DNA from: JARRNE01 sp963824085
GTDB taxonomy: Bacteria; Pseudomonadota; Gammaproteobacteria; Chromatiales; Chromatiaceae
Length of the DNA: 64,000 nucleotides
Direction of reading: 5' to 3'
Assembly (NCBI GenBank): GCA_963824085.1
Contig: CAWGNT010000009.1
Span: forward strand, 230,592-294,591
Shown here: piece by piece, positions 7,635 through 16,126 of the stretch
Position numbering within the stretch: position 1 is the first letter of the stretch
How the letters are laid out: each line of letters begins with the position of its first letter
Translations under genes and position numbers: made by a program
Notes under the pieces: generated by a model
Databases searched by the model: none
Told to the model about the DNA's origin: nothing
What the model saw: only the letters and a program-made list of their open reading frames with translations

Positions 7635-9503
7635 TCACAAGATCAGCCAGGCCATGGCGACCACCGCGGTCACCAGAAGAAACAGCGTGGGCTGAACGTA
7701 CCGGTACAGACCGTTCATAGCGACGGACACGAAATCGACACCTGCGGCCAGGGTTCCCTCGACCCACTGGAAGCTTCCGCGATACCAGGGTCCAATTAGG
7801 TGCATGACGCCGGCGTAAAAGTTGTCGCTGTATTGATAGCGCACATCAGCCGTCAGGAAGTGACCGCCCGCATAGTTGTCGAGCTGATGAACCCGCTTGG
7901 ACTTGTTGCCGAAACCGAAGAATACCAGTGCACCTACGCCAAAGCCGGCGAACAGGACACTCACCACCCAGATCATGTCGAGACTGCCGCGTGGATCATC
8001 GACGCCACCGAGTGTGTGCTGGAGCACGGGAAGACCGACAGCCCTTTGCGCTGCCGCTACCCAATCCATCGCGGGTCCTGGAATGAACCCGGCCAGGAAC
8101 ACCAGGGTTGCGAGCATGAGCATCGGGATCAGCATGGACAGGGGTGCCTCCCGTACATGCTCATGCTCGACGCGGAGTTGGCCGAGGAAGATGTTGTGAA
8201 TCAGCTTATAGACGGAGAGGATAGTGCCGAGTGTACCGACGACTGCCGCCACGAAAAGCAGGGGCATCCCCTCCGTCAACAGCGACCGATAGATCATCCA
8301 CTTCGACACGAACCCGGCCATGGGCGGTAGGCCTGCGAGGCTGATAATCCCGGCCAGGAGAACGAGGAAAGAGAGCGGCATCCGCGTAACCAGCCCGCCC
8401 AGCTTGTTGAGATCCGCAGTACCAGTACGGTGCATTACCGCAAAGACCGCCATCAGCAAGGCCGCTTGCGTCGCGCCGTAGTTGAATACATGCAGCAAGC
8501 CGCCGCCTGTGCCCAAGGCGTCCCCTATCGTCAGTCCCAACAGCATGTACCCCCCTTGCCCAATGCCGTGCCAGGCAAGGAGGTAACGCGCATCGTTCTG
8601 CTTGAGTGCCGTATAGGTAGGCAGGATGATGGTCAAGGCCGCGACCCAGCCTATCAGCTCGCGCGCCGAAAAGAAGGTGTAAGGGATCGCCAGCTCCGTC
8701 AGCCGGGCAATGCCCACCAATTGAATCAGGACTACGATGATTGCGTAGAGGCCCATGCGGGCCGAGATCGCGCCGAAGAAGGCCGACCCGGGCCCCGGCG
8801 TTTCCGCATACGCGCCCGCCTGCCACAGATGGAAGGGTATCAGCCCCATCTTCACCGCAAATCCGCCGCCGAACAGTAAGACCAGAGTCCAGATCTGGCC
8901 ACCTGTCAATCCCGGCAATGCGGCGGCTACCTTCCCGTATTCCAGAGATCCTGCCACGCTGTATAGCAGCGCCATCCCGCCGAGGATAGCCATCGCACCA
9001 CCCATGGCATAGGTGACGTACCGGAGCGCTGCTCGGGTGGCGGGACCACCGGCAAGTGTCATCAGGAGGAAGCTCGCCCAGCTGACCAGCTCCCAGCCCA
9101 GGAACAAGGACAGGAAGTCGCCGCTCCCCACCAGAAGCAGCATGCTGAAGACATTGAGCGCAATCGCCACGTGGAACAGCCTTGCCGACTGTCCCCTCTT
9201 TACGTACGTGTCCAGCCAAGCGCCGGCAGCGTACCACGCAGTCACCACCGCCGCCCCGAGGGTAATCAGGGCAAAGAACCACGACATCGCGTCATAGCGC
9301 CAGGTTATCGGCTGTCCCAACACGCTTATTGCTATCGACGAGGTCACCGGACCGTGCTGCAGGGCGCCCGTCTTGATCAAGAGGACGAGCTGGACTGCAT
9401 AGAGAAGTACTGCCATCCAACCCGCGAAACGCAGGCGACCGAACAGCAGCAGAGCGAAAGCCGTGAGCCCCGAAACGAGCAGCAAGTGGTCCAAAGCGGT
9501 CAT
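7635..9503 (-). CDS. NuoL-like antiporter subunit (second MrpD-like, MbxH'-type)
   Basis: The 622-residue protein has around 14-16 predicted membrane spans and belongs to the NuoL/M/N-MrpA/D family. Two functional residues of the family are visible: a glutamate in GWELVSWAS near residue 138 and a lysine in FAVKMGLIPFHLWQAGAYAETP near residue 217. A C-terminal extension (about 500-622) contains a charged cytoplasmic part and a final membrane span, which recalls the lateral helix region of NuoL. Together with the MrpD-like gene it gives the complex two antiporter-like subunits, as in Mbx rather than Mbh. DabB is another relative, but no DabA neighbour is present. Confidence 0.83.
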   Translation of the reverse strand: MTALDHLLLVSGLTAFALLLFGRLRFAGWMAVLLYAVQLVLLIKTGALQHGPVTSSIAISVLGQPITWRYDAMSWFFALITLGAAVVTAWYAAGAWLDTYVKRGQSARLFHVAIALNVFSMLLLVGSGDFLSLFLGWELVSWASFLLMTLAGGPATRAALRYVTYAMGGAMAILGGMALLYSVAGSLEYGKVAAALPGLTGGQIWTLVLLFGGGFAVKMGLIPFHLWQAGAYAETPGPGSAFFGAISARMGLYAIIVVLIQLVGIARLTELAIPYTFFSARELIGWVAALTIILPTYTALKQNDARYLLAWHGIGQGGYMLLGLTIGDALGTGGGLLHVFNYGATQAALLMAVFAVMHRTGTADLNKLGGLVTRMPLSFLVLLAGIISLAGLPPMAGFVSKWMIYRSLLTEGMPLLFVAAVVGTLGTILSVYKLIHNIFLGQLRVEHEHVREAPLSMLIPMLMLATLVFLAGFIPGPAMDWVAAAQRAVGLPVLQHTLGGVDDPRGSLDMIWVVSVLFAGFGVGALVFFGFGNKSKRVHQLDNYAGGHFLTADVRYQYSDNFYAGVMHLIGPWYRGSFQWVEGTLAAGVDFVSVAMNGLYRYVQPTLFLLVTAVVAMAWLIL

Positions 9504-9518
9504 GGCGGTTCCGTAAAG

Positions 9519-11087
9519 CTATTGAAGCGTGGCGACGGTACTCAATGCCCCGATCGGCGTGAGTCCAAGTGGGCCGGCACCGAGGGGTGCAGTCGCCGTC
9601 TCGGCGTCGGCGCGCTCGTCGTCCAAGGTCCCCGCAACCGCGCTCGGAAACACGGTCGACACATAGGCCGATACGTCTGCCGCTTGCTCCGCCACTCCCC
9701 GCAGCCGGTCGCCAACCGGGGAAATCATCAGGGTAACGGCAACCGTAGCAGCCCCCAGCAGAGCGGCCGCACCCACGTCCGACTTGGCGTGCGCGGCGGG
9801 CGGCATGTCGACCTTGTCATACAGGTGCACCGCCAGCCGGAACAGGTAATTGGCCTCCAGGACAGTCACGACCAGGATGGTGGCGAACGCCGCCATGTGC
9901 AGGAATTGCCCCTGTTGAGCCAGCCCCACCAGTACCAGCACCTTGGTCCAGAATCCCGGGAGCGGCGGGACCCCGACCAGAGAAAGGGAGAAGAGCACGA
10001 ACAGCCCCGCGGCAATGGGGGACCTACGGGCGGCACCCGTCAGCGCACCCAGGGCGCCGTTCCAGCGCACGGCGAGGCCGAACAGGGCCGGCTTGACGAG
10101 CAGGTGGTGCAGCATCACGGCCAACCCTGCAAGCAGACCCGCCGGGCCGGGCAGCGAAAAGGCGATGAACACCATCCCCAGCTGACCAATAGAGGAGAAG
10201 GCCAGCATGCGCGGAAAGTCTTTCGCCCGCCAGGCGGCGAGCTCGCCGCTGAAGGTGCCCAATATCCCGAGCACCAACATCGCCTGGGCGGCTTCCGGCT
10301 GGTTGAAGACCAACACCAGCAGCCGCACTACGACCAGCACCGCGAGCTTGGAGATCAGCCCAGCCAAGAGCGCGGACACCCGCGCCGGCGCAGTCGCATA
10401 GACCTCTGGGACCCAGGCGTTAACGGGAAAGAGCTCACCCTTGACACCAAAGCCGAGCAGCAGGAGGACAAAAGCGCCAAGGCCAGAGGAATTAGTCAGA
10501 GTCGTCGGCGCCAATTGGGCAAGCTGCGCCAGGTTCAGGGTCCCCGTCTTCGTATAGATGATGGCCACCCCCAACAACGCCAGCAAGGACCCCAGGGCGC
10601 TGAGGAAGAGGTACCGTATCGTCGCCACATAGGCCCTTCCGGTCCCATTGATGCTCACCAATCCGAACGAGGCGACGGTAACCAGCTCGTAGAACACGTA
10701 GATATTGAACAGATCTCCTGACAGGGCCAGCCCCGCTCCCGCCGCGAGCAGCAGCAACAGCAGCGCCTCTTCTCGAGAGCGGGCCTCCCCTTCTCGAGTC
10801 CAGGGCCAGAACAGCAGTCCAAAGAGCGGCACCGCAAGGGCAAACAGGAGCGCAAGCTTGTCGACGTACAGAACGATTCCAAGGGGCGGCGCGAATCCCC
10901 CCAAGGCGACGCTGAAGGGCGCTGCGCCGTGGATGCTCCAGATGTCCCAGATGATCCAGGCGCTGACCGCCAGGACCGCTGGGCCCAGTAGCCTGGCGAG
11001 CTGGCCTGCGACCCGATCGAGCGGTTGGACCAAGAAGGCGGCGAGCAGCGGAAGCACTATCGGCAGCACGATCATGCCCATGCTCAT
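9519..11087 (-). CDS. MrpD/NuoM-like antiporter subunit
   Basis: The 522-residue polytopic protein shows the family glutamate in YVFYELVTVAS near residue 135 and the lysine in GFGVKGELFPVNAWVPEVYA near residue 225; the latter wording is characteristic of MrpD. Another conserved segment is MLHHLLVKPALFG near 330. It probably translocates H+ or Na+ in the membrane arm. The gene ends 15 bases before the NuoL-like start and overlaps the mrpC stop by four bases. The C-terminal 40 residues are hydrophilic and variable. Confidence 0.85.
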   Translation of the reverse strand: MSMGMIVLPIVLPLLAAFLVQPLDRVAGQLARLLGPAVLAVSAWIIWDIWSIHGAAPFSVALGGFAPPLGIVLYVDKLALLFALAVPLFGLLFWPWTREGEARSREEALLLLLLAAGAGLALSGDLFNIYVFYELVTVASFGLVSINGTGRAYVATIRYLFLSALGSLLALLGVAIIYTKTGTLNLAQLAQLAPTTLTNSSGLGAFVLLLLGFGVKGELFPVNAWVPEVYATAPARVSALLAGLISKLAVLVVVRLLVLVFNQPEAAQAMLVLGILGTFSGELAAWRAKDFPRMLAFSSIGQLGMVFIAFSLPGPAGLLAGLAVMLHHLLVKPALFGLAVRWNGALGALTGAARRSPIAAGLFVLFSLSLVGVPPLPGFWTKVLVLVGLAQQGQFLHMAAFATILVVTVLEANYLFRLAVHLYDKVDMPPAAHAKSDVGAAALLGAATVAVTLMISPVGDRLRGVAEQAADVSAYVSTVFPSAVAGTLDDERADAETATAPLGAGPLGLTPIGALSTVATLQ

Positions 11088-11548
11088 GACTTCGCCTCCT
11101 TGGCCGGCACCACCGCAGGCGGGAGCGGCCGCTCGCCGGCCGGGGCATGCAGACTACCGGGCGCCTCGATTCCAGCGGCCGCCGCAATATCGACCTCCAT
11201 TCTCAGGTGCAGCTCCCGCAAGTCCAGAGTGCCGTAGGCGTTATAGAGGCGCATGAGCACCCCTACGGCCAGGGCCTGAATGCCGACGCCGATCACGATC
11301 GCCGTCAGCACCAATGCCTGGGGCACGGGGTCCACCATTCGAGCCGCTTCTGCGCCCGTGAGAATCGGCGCCACGGCATCTCCACGAAACCCGGCAAGCA
11401 CCAGCAGCAGGTTCCCGCCGGCCTCGGCGATCGCCAGAGCCAGCAGCATGCGAAAGAGATGACTCCCCATTACTAGCCCGACGACACCGATTGCCACCAA
11501 GCCGATGGCGCCCGCGTACAGCACCGTCTCCAAGGAAAACGCCATCAT
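11084..11548 (-). CDS. MrpC/NuoK-like subunit (MbhG-type)
   Basis: The 154-residue protein has three membrane helices of the NuoK/MrpC type, with PVPQALVLTAIVIGVGIQAL in the middle region, the MrpC signature. ATG at 11548 overlaps the stop of the upstream mrpB-type gene as ATGA, which favours it over longer in-frame alternatives. A hydrophilic C-terminal tail of about 45 residues is longer than in typical MrpC. It is expected to form part of the ion path between the antiporter-like and NuoH-like subunits. Confidence 0.85.
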   Translation of the reverse strand: MMAFSLETVLYAGAIGLVAIGVVGLVMGSHLFRMLLALAIAEAGGNLLLVLAGFRGDAVAPILTGAEAARMVDPVPQALVLTAIVIGVGIQALAVGVLMRLYNAYGTLDLRELHLRMEVDIAAAAGIEAPGSLHAPAGERPLPPAVVPAKEAKS

Positions 11549-12237
11549 CGGTCGCTCGCCTCCGCGTCCGAGAGCTGGGCCATAAGCCCAGCGAGCTCCG
11601 CTCCCACCTTGAGGCCGATCGCAATTGAGAGCAGGGGCAGGGTTCCAGCGGAAACGAGGTGTCCCAGAGTCCCCTTGTCCACCAATAAAGGCTTCAAGAA
11701 TTCGCCGTCCGTCACCAGCGCCCAAAGCCCAATTAGGATGAAAGATGCGCCGGCCAGCCCCTCGATCCAGCTGATCGCGGCGTGACCGAGACTCCGATCG
11801 GGCCGCGCAAGCACCGCTACGAAAAAGGCGGCTGCCAAGATAACCCCGCCCTGGAAGCCACCGCCGGGTGTCAGGTGCCCGTGGACGATGATGTAGAAGC
11901 CAACCACGAGCAGCAGCGGAAACAGCAGATCGCCACCCGCGCTCAAGATGAACCCACCCGCCGGATCCCGTGGTGCATCGCTCCGCCGCCGGCCAAGGAC
12001 CAGACCGATAGCAGTGGCGGCGGCAAAGAGGACGGACAGCTCGCCGAGGGTGTCGAATCCCCGATACCCGGACACGACGGCCGTCACAATGTTCGCCGCA
12101 CCTACCTGCGCCGGAGCCGCGGCGAGAATACCCTGCCCCACGCGCATCGGCGGGTGCCCAAAACCGAGCTGCGACGCGATCACCAACAGCAGGAATGCCA
12201 GGCCGGCGGTGAAGACGAGTGAGGCCAGGTTACGCAT
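11545..12237 (-). CDS. MbhE-MrpB fusion subunit
   Basis: The 230-residue protein combines two pieces that are separate in many operons. Residues 1-90 contain NIVTAVVSGYRGFDTLGELS, the motif found near the C-terminus of MrpA and in MbhE. Residues 95-225 form the MrpB/MnhB domain with GFYIIVHGHLTPGGGFQGG. ATG at 12237 overlaps the MbhD-like gene by eight bases. No full-length MrpA is encoded here; its C-terminal functions appear split between this gene and the preceding one. Confidence 0.82.
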   Translation of the reverse strand: MRNLASLVFTAGLAFLLLVIASQLGFGHPPMRVGQGILAAAPAQVGAANIVTAVVSGYRGFDTLGELSVLFAAATAIGLVLGRRRSDAPRDPAGGFILSAGGDLLFPLLLVVGFYIIVHGHLTPGGGFQGGVILAAAFFVAVLARPDRSLGHAAISWIEGLAGASFILIGLWALVTDGEFLKPLLVDKGTLGHLVSAGTLPLLSIAIGLKVGAELAGLMAQLSDAEASDR

Positions 12238-12535
12238 CGCGCCCCTCCCGTTGCTGGGTAGGAACCAAGGCATGGGCGGTACCACGATCACCCTCGAGAC
12301 GCCATAGACCAAGGCGCCGAAGCCCGAGGGCGAGGACTACGCCGCTCAGCCCCGCGCCAACGGCTGCTTCTGTCATGGCCACGTCGGGTGCCCGCATCAG
12401 CACAAACAGGACCGAGACGCCGAGCGAGACGACCGAGGAGGCGGCCACTGCACCAATGAGGTTCCTTACCGTCAACACGGCAACTGCTGAAGCCAGCAGG
12501 ACGAGCACAAATACAAGCGCTATCCAGGTAATCAA
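12230..12535 (-). CDS. MbhD-like (MrpA C-terminal DUF4040-type) subunit
   Basis: The 101-residue protein has three hydrophobic segments and the motif MRAPDVAMTEAAVGAG, corresponding to the APDVALT motif of the MrpA C-terminal region and of MbhD. It starts 24 bases after the mrpG stop. The last 20 residues are hydrophilic and probably cytoplasmic. Confidence 0.8.
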   Translation of the reverse strand: MITWIALVFVLVLLASAVAVLTVRNLIGAVAASSVVSLGVSVLFVLMRAPDVAMTEAAVGAGLSGVVLALGLRRLGLWRLEGDRGTAHALVPTQQREGRDA

Positions 12536-12559
12536 AGGAAAGTCCCCACGCTCAAAATC

Positions 12560-12874
12560 CTAAAGGCTGGGTTCATCGCCCCGTTTGTCGCCTGCCCGCC
12601 ACGGCCGCACCCCGGAGAGATAGAGTGCACGGGCGATCGTGGAAGAGCTCACCGGACTGGTGAACAAGATAAATCCCCCGATGCACAGGAGCTTCGACCA
12701 CCACTGCGGATGCAGCATCGCTATTCCGACAAGGAAAGAGATCGCCCCGAGGGTAACGGCCTTGGTGCCCGCCTGAATCCGGTTGTAGACGTCGGGCATG
12801 CGCAGAAGCCCGAGGGCGCCGAGAAGGGAGAACGCCGCTCCGAGAAGCAAGAACATATCAGCGATGAATCTCAT
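12560..12874 (-). CDS. mrpG: MrpG-like Na+/H+ antiporter subunit
   Basis: The 104-residue protein has three membrane spans and the MrpG/MnhG signature LGLLRMPDVYNRIQAGTKA near residues 20-40. MrpG is a small structural subunit of the Mrp antiporter membrane domain. It overlaps mrpF by four bases. Confidence 0.9.
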   Translation of the reverse strand: MRFIADMFLLLGAAFSLLGALGLLRMPDVYNRIQAGTKAVTLGAISFLVGIAMLHPQWWSKLLCIGGFILFTSPVSSSTIARALYLSGVRPWRAGDKRGDEPSL

Positions 12875-13137
12875 GCCCGACTTCCCTCAATTGCACGCGC
12901 GATGGCAACGACCGCGACGAACGCCAGCACTCCATAGATCAAGGCCACGTCCAGATACAGCGAACTGCCCAGCACGATCGCCATCCCGGCCAAACCCGTC
13001 GTTGTGATCACCGACATGGTGTCCGCCGCGATAATGCGATCCGGAGAACGCGGCCCGATGATCAGGCGCAGCAGTCCGAGCAGCAGCGCAGCACCCATCA
13101 ACATCAACGCCAGTATTTCCAAAGGGTTCAGACTCAT
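12871..13137 (-). CDS. mrpF: MrpF-like Na+/H+ antiporter subunit
   Basis: The 88-residue protein has three hydrophobic segments and the MrpF motif GPRSPDRIIAADTMSV near residues 28-43, including the conserved aspartate. It overlaps both mrpE and mrpG by four bases, so the three are coupled. Confidence 0.9.
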   Translation of the reverse strand: MSLNPLEILALMLMGAALLLGLLRLIIGPRSPDRIIAADTMSVITTTGLAGMAIVLGSSLYLDVALIYGVLAFVAVVAIARAIEGSRA

Positions 13138-13658
13138 TTCAGAAATCCGATTATGTGGCGCTCGAACGATTCGGAAATACCTCTCGTCGCCCCCGCGAGG
13201 TCGGTACCAGGAGGGCAGTCGATCCAGTGCACAAGGATGTGGTCCCCCTGCACGTCGACCGACAGGGTGCCGGGCGTCAGGGTTATGCTATTGGCAAGCA
13301 GGAGCTTACCCAGGGACGACGTAAGATTGGTATGCACGGCGACAACGGCTGGGCGGATAGGTAACGATGGAGTCAGAACCCGTCGAGCCACGTCGAGATT
13401 TGCCCTCACTAGAGCCCCGAAGAAATAAAAGAGATACCGGATCACGTGGACCGGGGCCGCGGGCGTCAGTCTGACCCCGCTCAGAATGGCGAGCCTCGGG
13501 CCGGCAACGACAGTCACGATCGCCCCGACGACAAGGGCGGCCACGACTTCATCCGAGCGCACAGTGCCGACAAGAAGCAGCCACAGCACCACCACGACGC
13601 CGAAGCTAAACAAGTAGTGCGCAAACGAGGGACGGAGGTCGGGGGAAGGAAGCTCCAT
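13134..13658 (-). CDS. mrpE: MrpE-like Na+/H+ antiporter subunit, first gene of the operon
   Basis: The 174-residue protein has two or three N-terminal membrane spans, then a soluble domain with the MrpE motifs NSITLTPGTLSVDV and DHILVHWIDCP. It is the promoter-proximal gene of a minus-strand operon of about 11.8 kb that ends with the ferritin-like gene at 1865. The 276 bases upstream hold the likely promoter, but I could not pick a convincing -35/-10 pair. The N-terminus (MELPSPDLRPSFAHYL) is preceded by an acceptable GAGGTAAT sequence. Confidence 0.9.
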   Translation of the reverse strand: MELPSPDLRPSFAHYLFSFGVVVVLWLLLVGTVRSDEVVAALVVGAIVTVVAGPRLAILSGVRLTPAAPVHVIRYLFYFFGALVRANLDVARRVLTPSLPIRPAVVAVHTNLTSSLGKLLLANSITLTPGTLSVDVQGDHILVHWIDCPPGTDLAGATRGISESFERHIIGFLK

Positions 13659-13934
13659 TCGATTACCTCGCTACAACGGGAGCCCTGATTTCGATGGGGC
13701 ACGAGAGCCCTTGACCAGCATCCTGCCGAGCGTGGGGGGCTCCCAGCGATTTCGGGTTCGCATTCTATCACACAGAAGTGAAAACAAATCCCCTTCGCCC
13801 TCTGCAAAATTTTCGGACGCCGAGCGCCAGTGTCGCACGCAACGCCACCTAATCGCGGACCTCGGTTGAGACGGACTGAACGGTCAATCCGGCCGTCGGT
13901 CTAGCGAGAAGGCGGCAAAGGCGAGAGCATTGGG

Positions 13935-14444
13935 TCAGAGAACGGAGAACAGGGCCGCCCAGCGTCGCTCGAGGAGCGTGATCCGCCTGCGCTTCTCCTT
14001 GGCCAGGTGAGCAAAAAGGTCCTCCAACGGCCCCTCCGGCGTAACGTCGAAGAGATAGCCATAGTGCTCGAACGCGATCCGCTCGATGCCGAGGGCGTAC
14101 TCCAGAATATCGTCGTCCAGGACGTCGTCCGGGAGATCAGGCAGGTAGGCAAAGTCGGTGAAATCGGCGCAGGTCGCCGGCCGTTTGACGCAATGCTCCA
14201 AATGGTCGCTGAGCTGCTCATCGCGGGATAGATCCCGAAGGTGCCCATACTGGGTCATGGCCTCCGCGGCGAGCTGTAAAACGAGGGGGCGAACCTCGGC
14301 GGGAACCCGATGACCAAGCGACTGGTACACCTGATGGGTCGTCTGCTCGAACTCCATCGCCGTTTCGAGGACGGCGGCGAGCGACTTGCAGTCGCGGAGG
14401 GTTCGCAGGCGTTGGGTTGGAAGTGCTTGAGTGCTGGCGGACAT
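13935..14444 (-). CDS. Ferritin-like protein with degenerate iron ligands
   Basis: The 169-residue protein is clearly a paralogue of its divergent neighbour at 14738: both share the pattern around PDLPDDVLDDDILEYALGIERIAFEHY and end in RRWAALFSVL or an equivalent. Helix 1 keeps a glutamate (MEFEQTTHQVY). Where active relatives have ExxH in helix 2 and helix 4, this one reads AAEAMTQYGHL and AKEKRRRITL, so at least the helix-4 histidine is lost. It may be a non-catalytic partner of the neighbour. It is not obviously part of the Mrp operon, whose start is 276 bases away. Confidence 0.7.
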   Translation of the reverse strand: MSASTQALPTQRLRTLRDCKSLAAVLETAMEFEQTTHQVYQSLGHRVPAEVRPLVLQLAAEAMTQYGHLRDLSRDEQLSDHLEHCVKRPATCADFTDFAYLPDLPDDVLDDDILEYALGIERIAFEHYGYLFDVTPEGPLEDLFAHLAKEKRRRITLLERRWAALFSVL

Positions 14445-14737
14445 ATCGCTACCCGCTCGCCTTAGGCGATCGCCGGAAAATCATGTACCAAATCGCGCGG
14501 GACCTTCCTTCGCCCGCAGACTGCAAACGGCATCATTAAGGTTACACTATGCTGAATAAGACGCTGATCAAATCAGCCTCGCCCGCGAAACTGGACACCG
14601 CGCGCTGAAAACCGAAGGTTGATCGTTGTCCGTGCCGGACGGCCTCCGGTGCCATACGGCAGCGAGCCTTGCAGGATTCCGCGAGGGCCCGTTTTGCGGC
14701 AACAGTTTGCTCCTACCACGTCTTGACCGGATCAGCT

Positions 14738-15235
14738 ATGTGCGACCAGCGCGAAACCCGTTTGCAGCCGCTCCTCGCCAGCATGACCGTCGGGGAGGTG
14801 CTGCAGACCGCGATGACCTTCGAGCTGAATGCGGCGCGCCTTTATCGCACCCTTGCCGAGACAGTGCGACTCGAGGTGCGGCCGCTCGTGGAAGAGCTTG
14901 CGACGGAAGAGACGGAGCATCATCGGCTTCTGAGACAGCTGTCCCAGCATCAAGGGATGGTGGAACGCCTGAAGGAACGAATTCGGACACCGGCGACTGC
15001 CCAAGAGTTCCGCGCATATGTCAATCTTCCGGAGCTTCCGGCGGATCCCCTCGACGATGACCTGCTGGAGTATGCCCAGGATCGCGAGCGAATCGCCTTC
15101 GAGCACTACGCTCACCTCGCCGACGTAGCAATGCCCGGACCTTTGCGTGACCTCTTCCGATTCCTCCGCGACGAGGAGGGGAAGCACGCAGGAAGACTCG
15201 CCACCCGCTGGGCGACCATGTTCTCCGTCTTTTAA
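14738..15235 (+). CDS. Ferritin-like (rubrerythrin-family) protein
   Basis: The 165-residue protein has complete di-iron type motifs: TFELNAARLY in helix 1, ATEETEHHRLL in helix 2, QDRERIAFEHY in helix 3 and RDEEGKHAGRL in helix 4. ATG at 14738 (MCDQRETRLQ) gives a length equal to the paralogues and is preferred over an in-frame start 69 bases upstream. It is transcribed divergently from the degenerate paralogue, and the 293-base region between them contains TTACACTATGCT near 14542, a possible -10 area. Confidence 0.75.
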   Translation: MCDQRETRLQPLLASMTVGEVLQTAMTFELNAARLYRTLAETVRLEVRPLVEELATEETEHHRLLRQLSQHQGMVERLKERIRTPATAQEFRAYVNLPELPADPLDDDLLEYAQDRERIAFEHYAHLADVAMPGPLRDLFRFLRDEEGKHAGRLATRWATMFSVF

Positions 15236-15660
15236 GCCTCCACCGACCCGCGACGGATGTTACCAAGCCGACCGCCACAGGGCTCAATCTGCGAGGTCGT
15301 CTGCTCGGGCTCCTACCCAACCTGCGCCACAGCCCGCGATCGATGCCGAGTGTCGCTTGCAGGATGACCCGCTGCCCACGACGCATCGCAACTACCGCGA
15401 GCAATGGGACTCACGCACTTCAAGCGCCGAATACTTCGCAGCGTTTGCCACAGGATCTGCCTCTGGACGGGATGAGGGGAGTGTGAGAAACGCCTCAGCA
15501 CCGCCGAGAAATTGCGCTATGCTTTTTGGGCTGGTCGACGGCGTCGCAGCAGAGGAAGCAGGGCCATATTGGCTGTGATCTTGGCAAGGCCCACACGGGT
15601 GTGGTGGTACGGACGCCCTTGCGCGCGAGCCGATCGCTAGGCGGAAGAGGGGAATCGGGA
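15236..15660. other. Intergenic stretch before the RRM gene, no gene seen
   Basis: About 425 bases contain only short overlapping frames on both strands with no recognisable domain or ribosome binding site. The last 100 bases should hold the promoter of the RRM gene, but no clear consensus is visible. Confidence 0.45.
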
Positions 15661-16068
15661 ATGTTAGGTAAGCGCGGCTCTGTCATGGTTTTTCTTCGGG
15701 GCATACCTGAGAATTTGACGCGCAAGGAGCTGAAGGCTTTCGTCATGCCGGCGGTCAGGACCGCTACGGGACGCTCCGGCGGCCTGAAAGGGGCTGTTTC
15801 CGGCTGTACGATCCTTCGCATGACCGACCCTCAGAGCGGTGCCACCGAGTTTCACGGTTTGGTGGAAATTCACCCCGCAAAGGTTGCTATCCACGCCATC
15901 GCGGAGCTCAACGGCAAGAAGCTTGGCGGGCAGAGGATCGAAGTGCGGCGCTACCAGCCGCGCTCCGCCCTTCGCGCCCAGAGCCTCGAAGTCGTTGCAG
16001 ACGAAGTCGACCCCGGGACCGCTCGGGAACGGCGGCGAAACCTCAAGATCGATCTCGTCAACGCCTGA
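15661..16068 (+). CDS. RRM-type RNA-binding protein
   Basis: The 135-residue product contains one RNA recognition motif from about residue 8 to 95. RNP-2-like VFLRGIPENL is at the start and the RNP-1 region appears as FHGLVEIHPAKVAIHAI. It then has KKLGGQRIEVRRYQPRS, the usual last strand with R/K-rich end. Bacterial single-RRM proteins act as RNA chaperones or post-transcriptional regulators, often cold-induced; the target here is unknown. ATG at 15661 follows a purine-rich GGCGGAAGAGGGG; an internal ATG at 15685 would also keep the domain. Confidence 0.75.
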   Translation: MLGKRGSVMVFLRGIPENLTRKELKAFVMPAVRTATGRSGGLKGAVSGCTILRMTDPQSGATEFHGLVEIHPAKVAIHAIAELNGKKLGGQRIEVRRYQPRSALRAQSLEVVADEVDPGTARERRRNLKIDLVNA

Positions 16069-16126
16069 TCCCGCCGTCGTTCCCGATGTTGACAGAAAGG
16101 GCCTCAGCGGATCCCCGTTTCCGCGC

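Noticed and set aside
7635..9503. NuoL-like protein as DabB of an inorganic carbon transporter
   Set aside because: There is no DabA gene, and the gene is embedded among mrp/nuo homologues with conserved order.
9171..10721. Long plus-strand open frame of 516 codons
   Set aside because: It is antisense to the clear NuoL- and MrpD-like genes; its composition (Q, R, H, G rich) is that of a shadow frame in GC-rich DNA.
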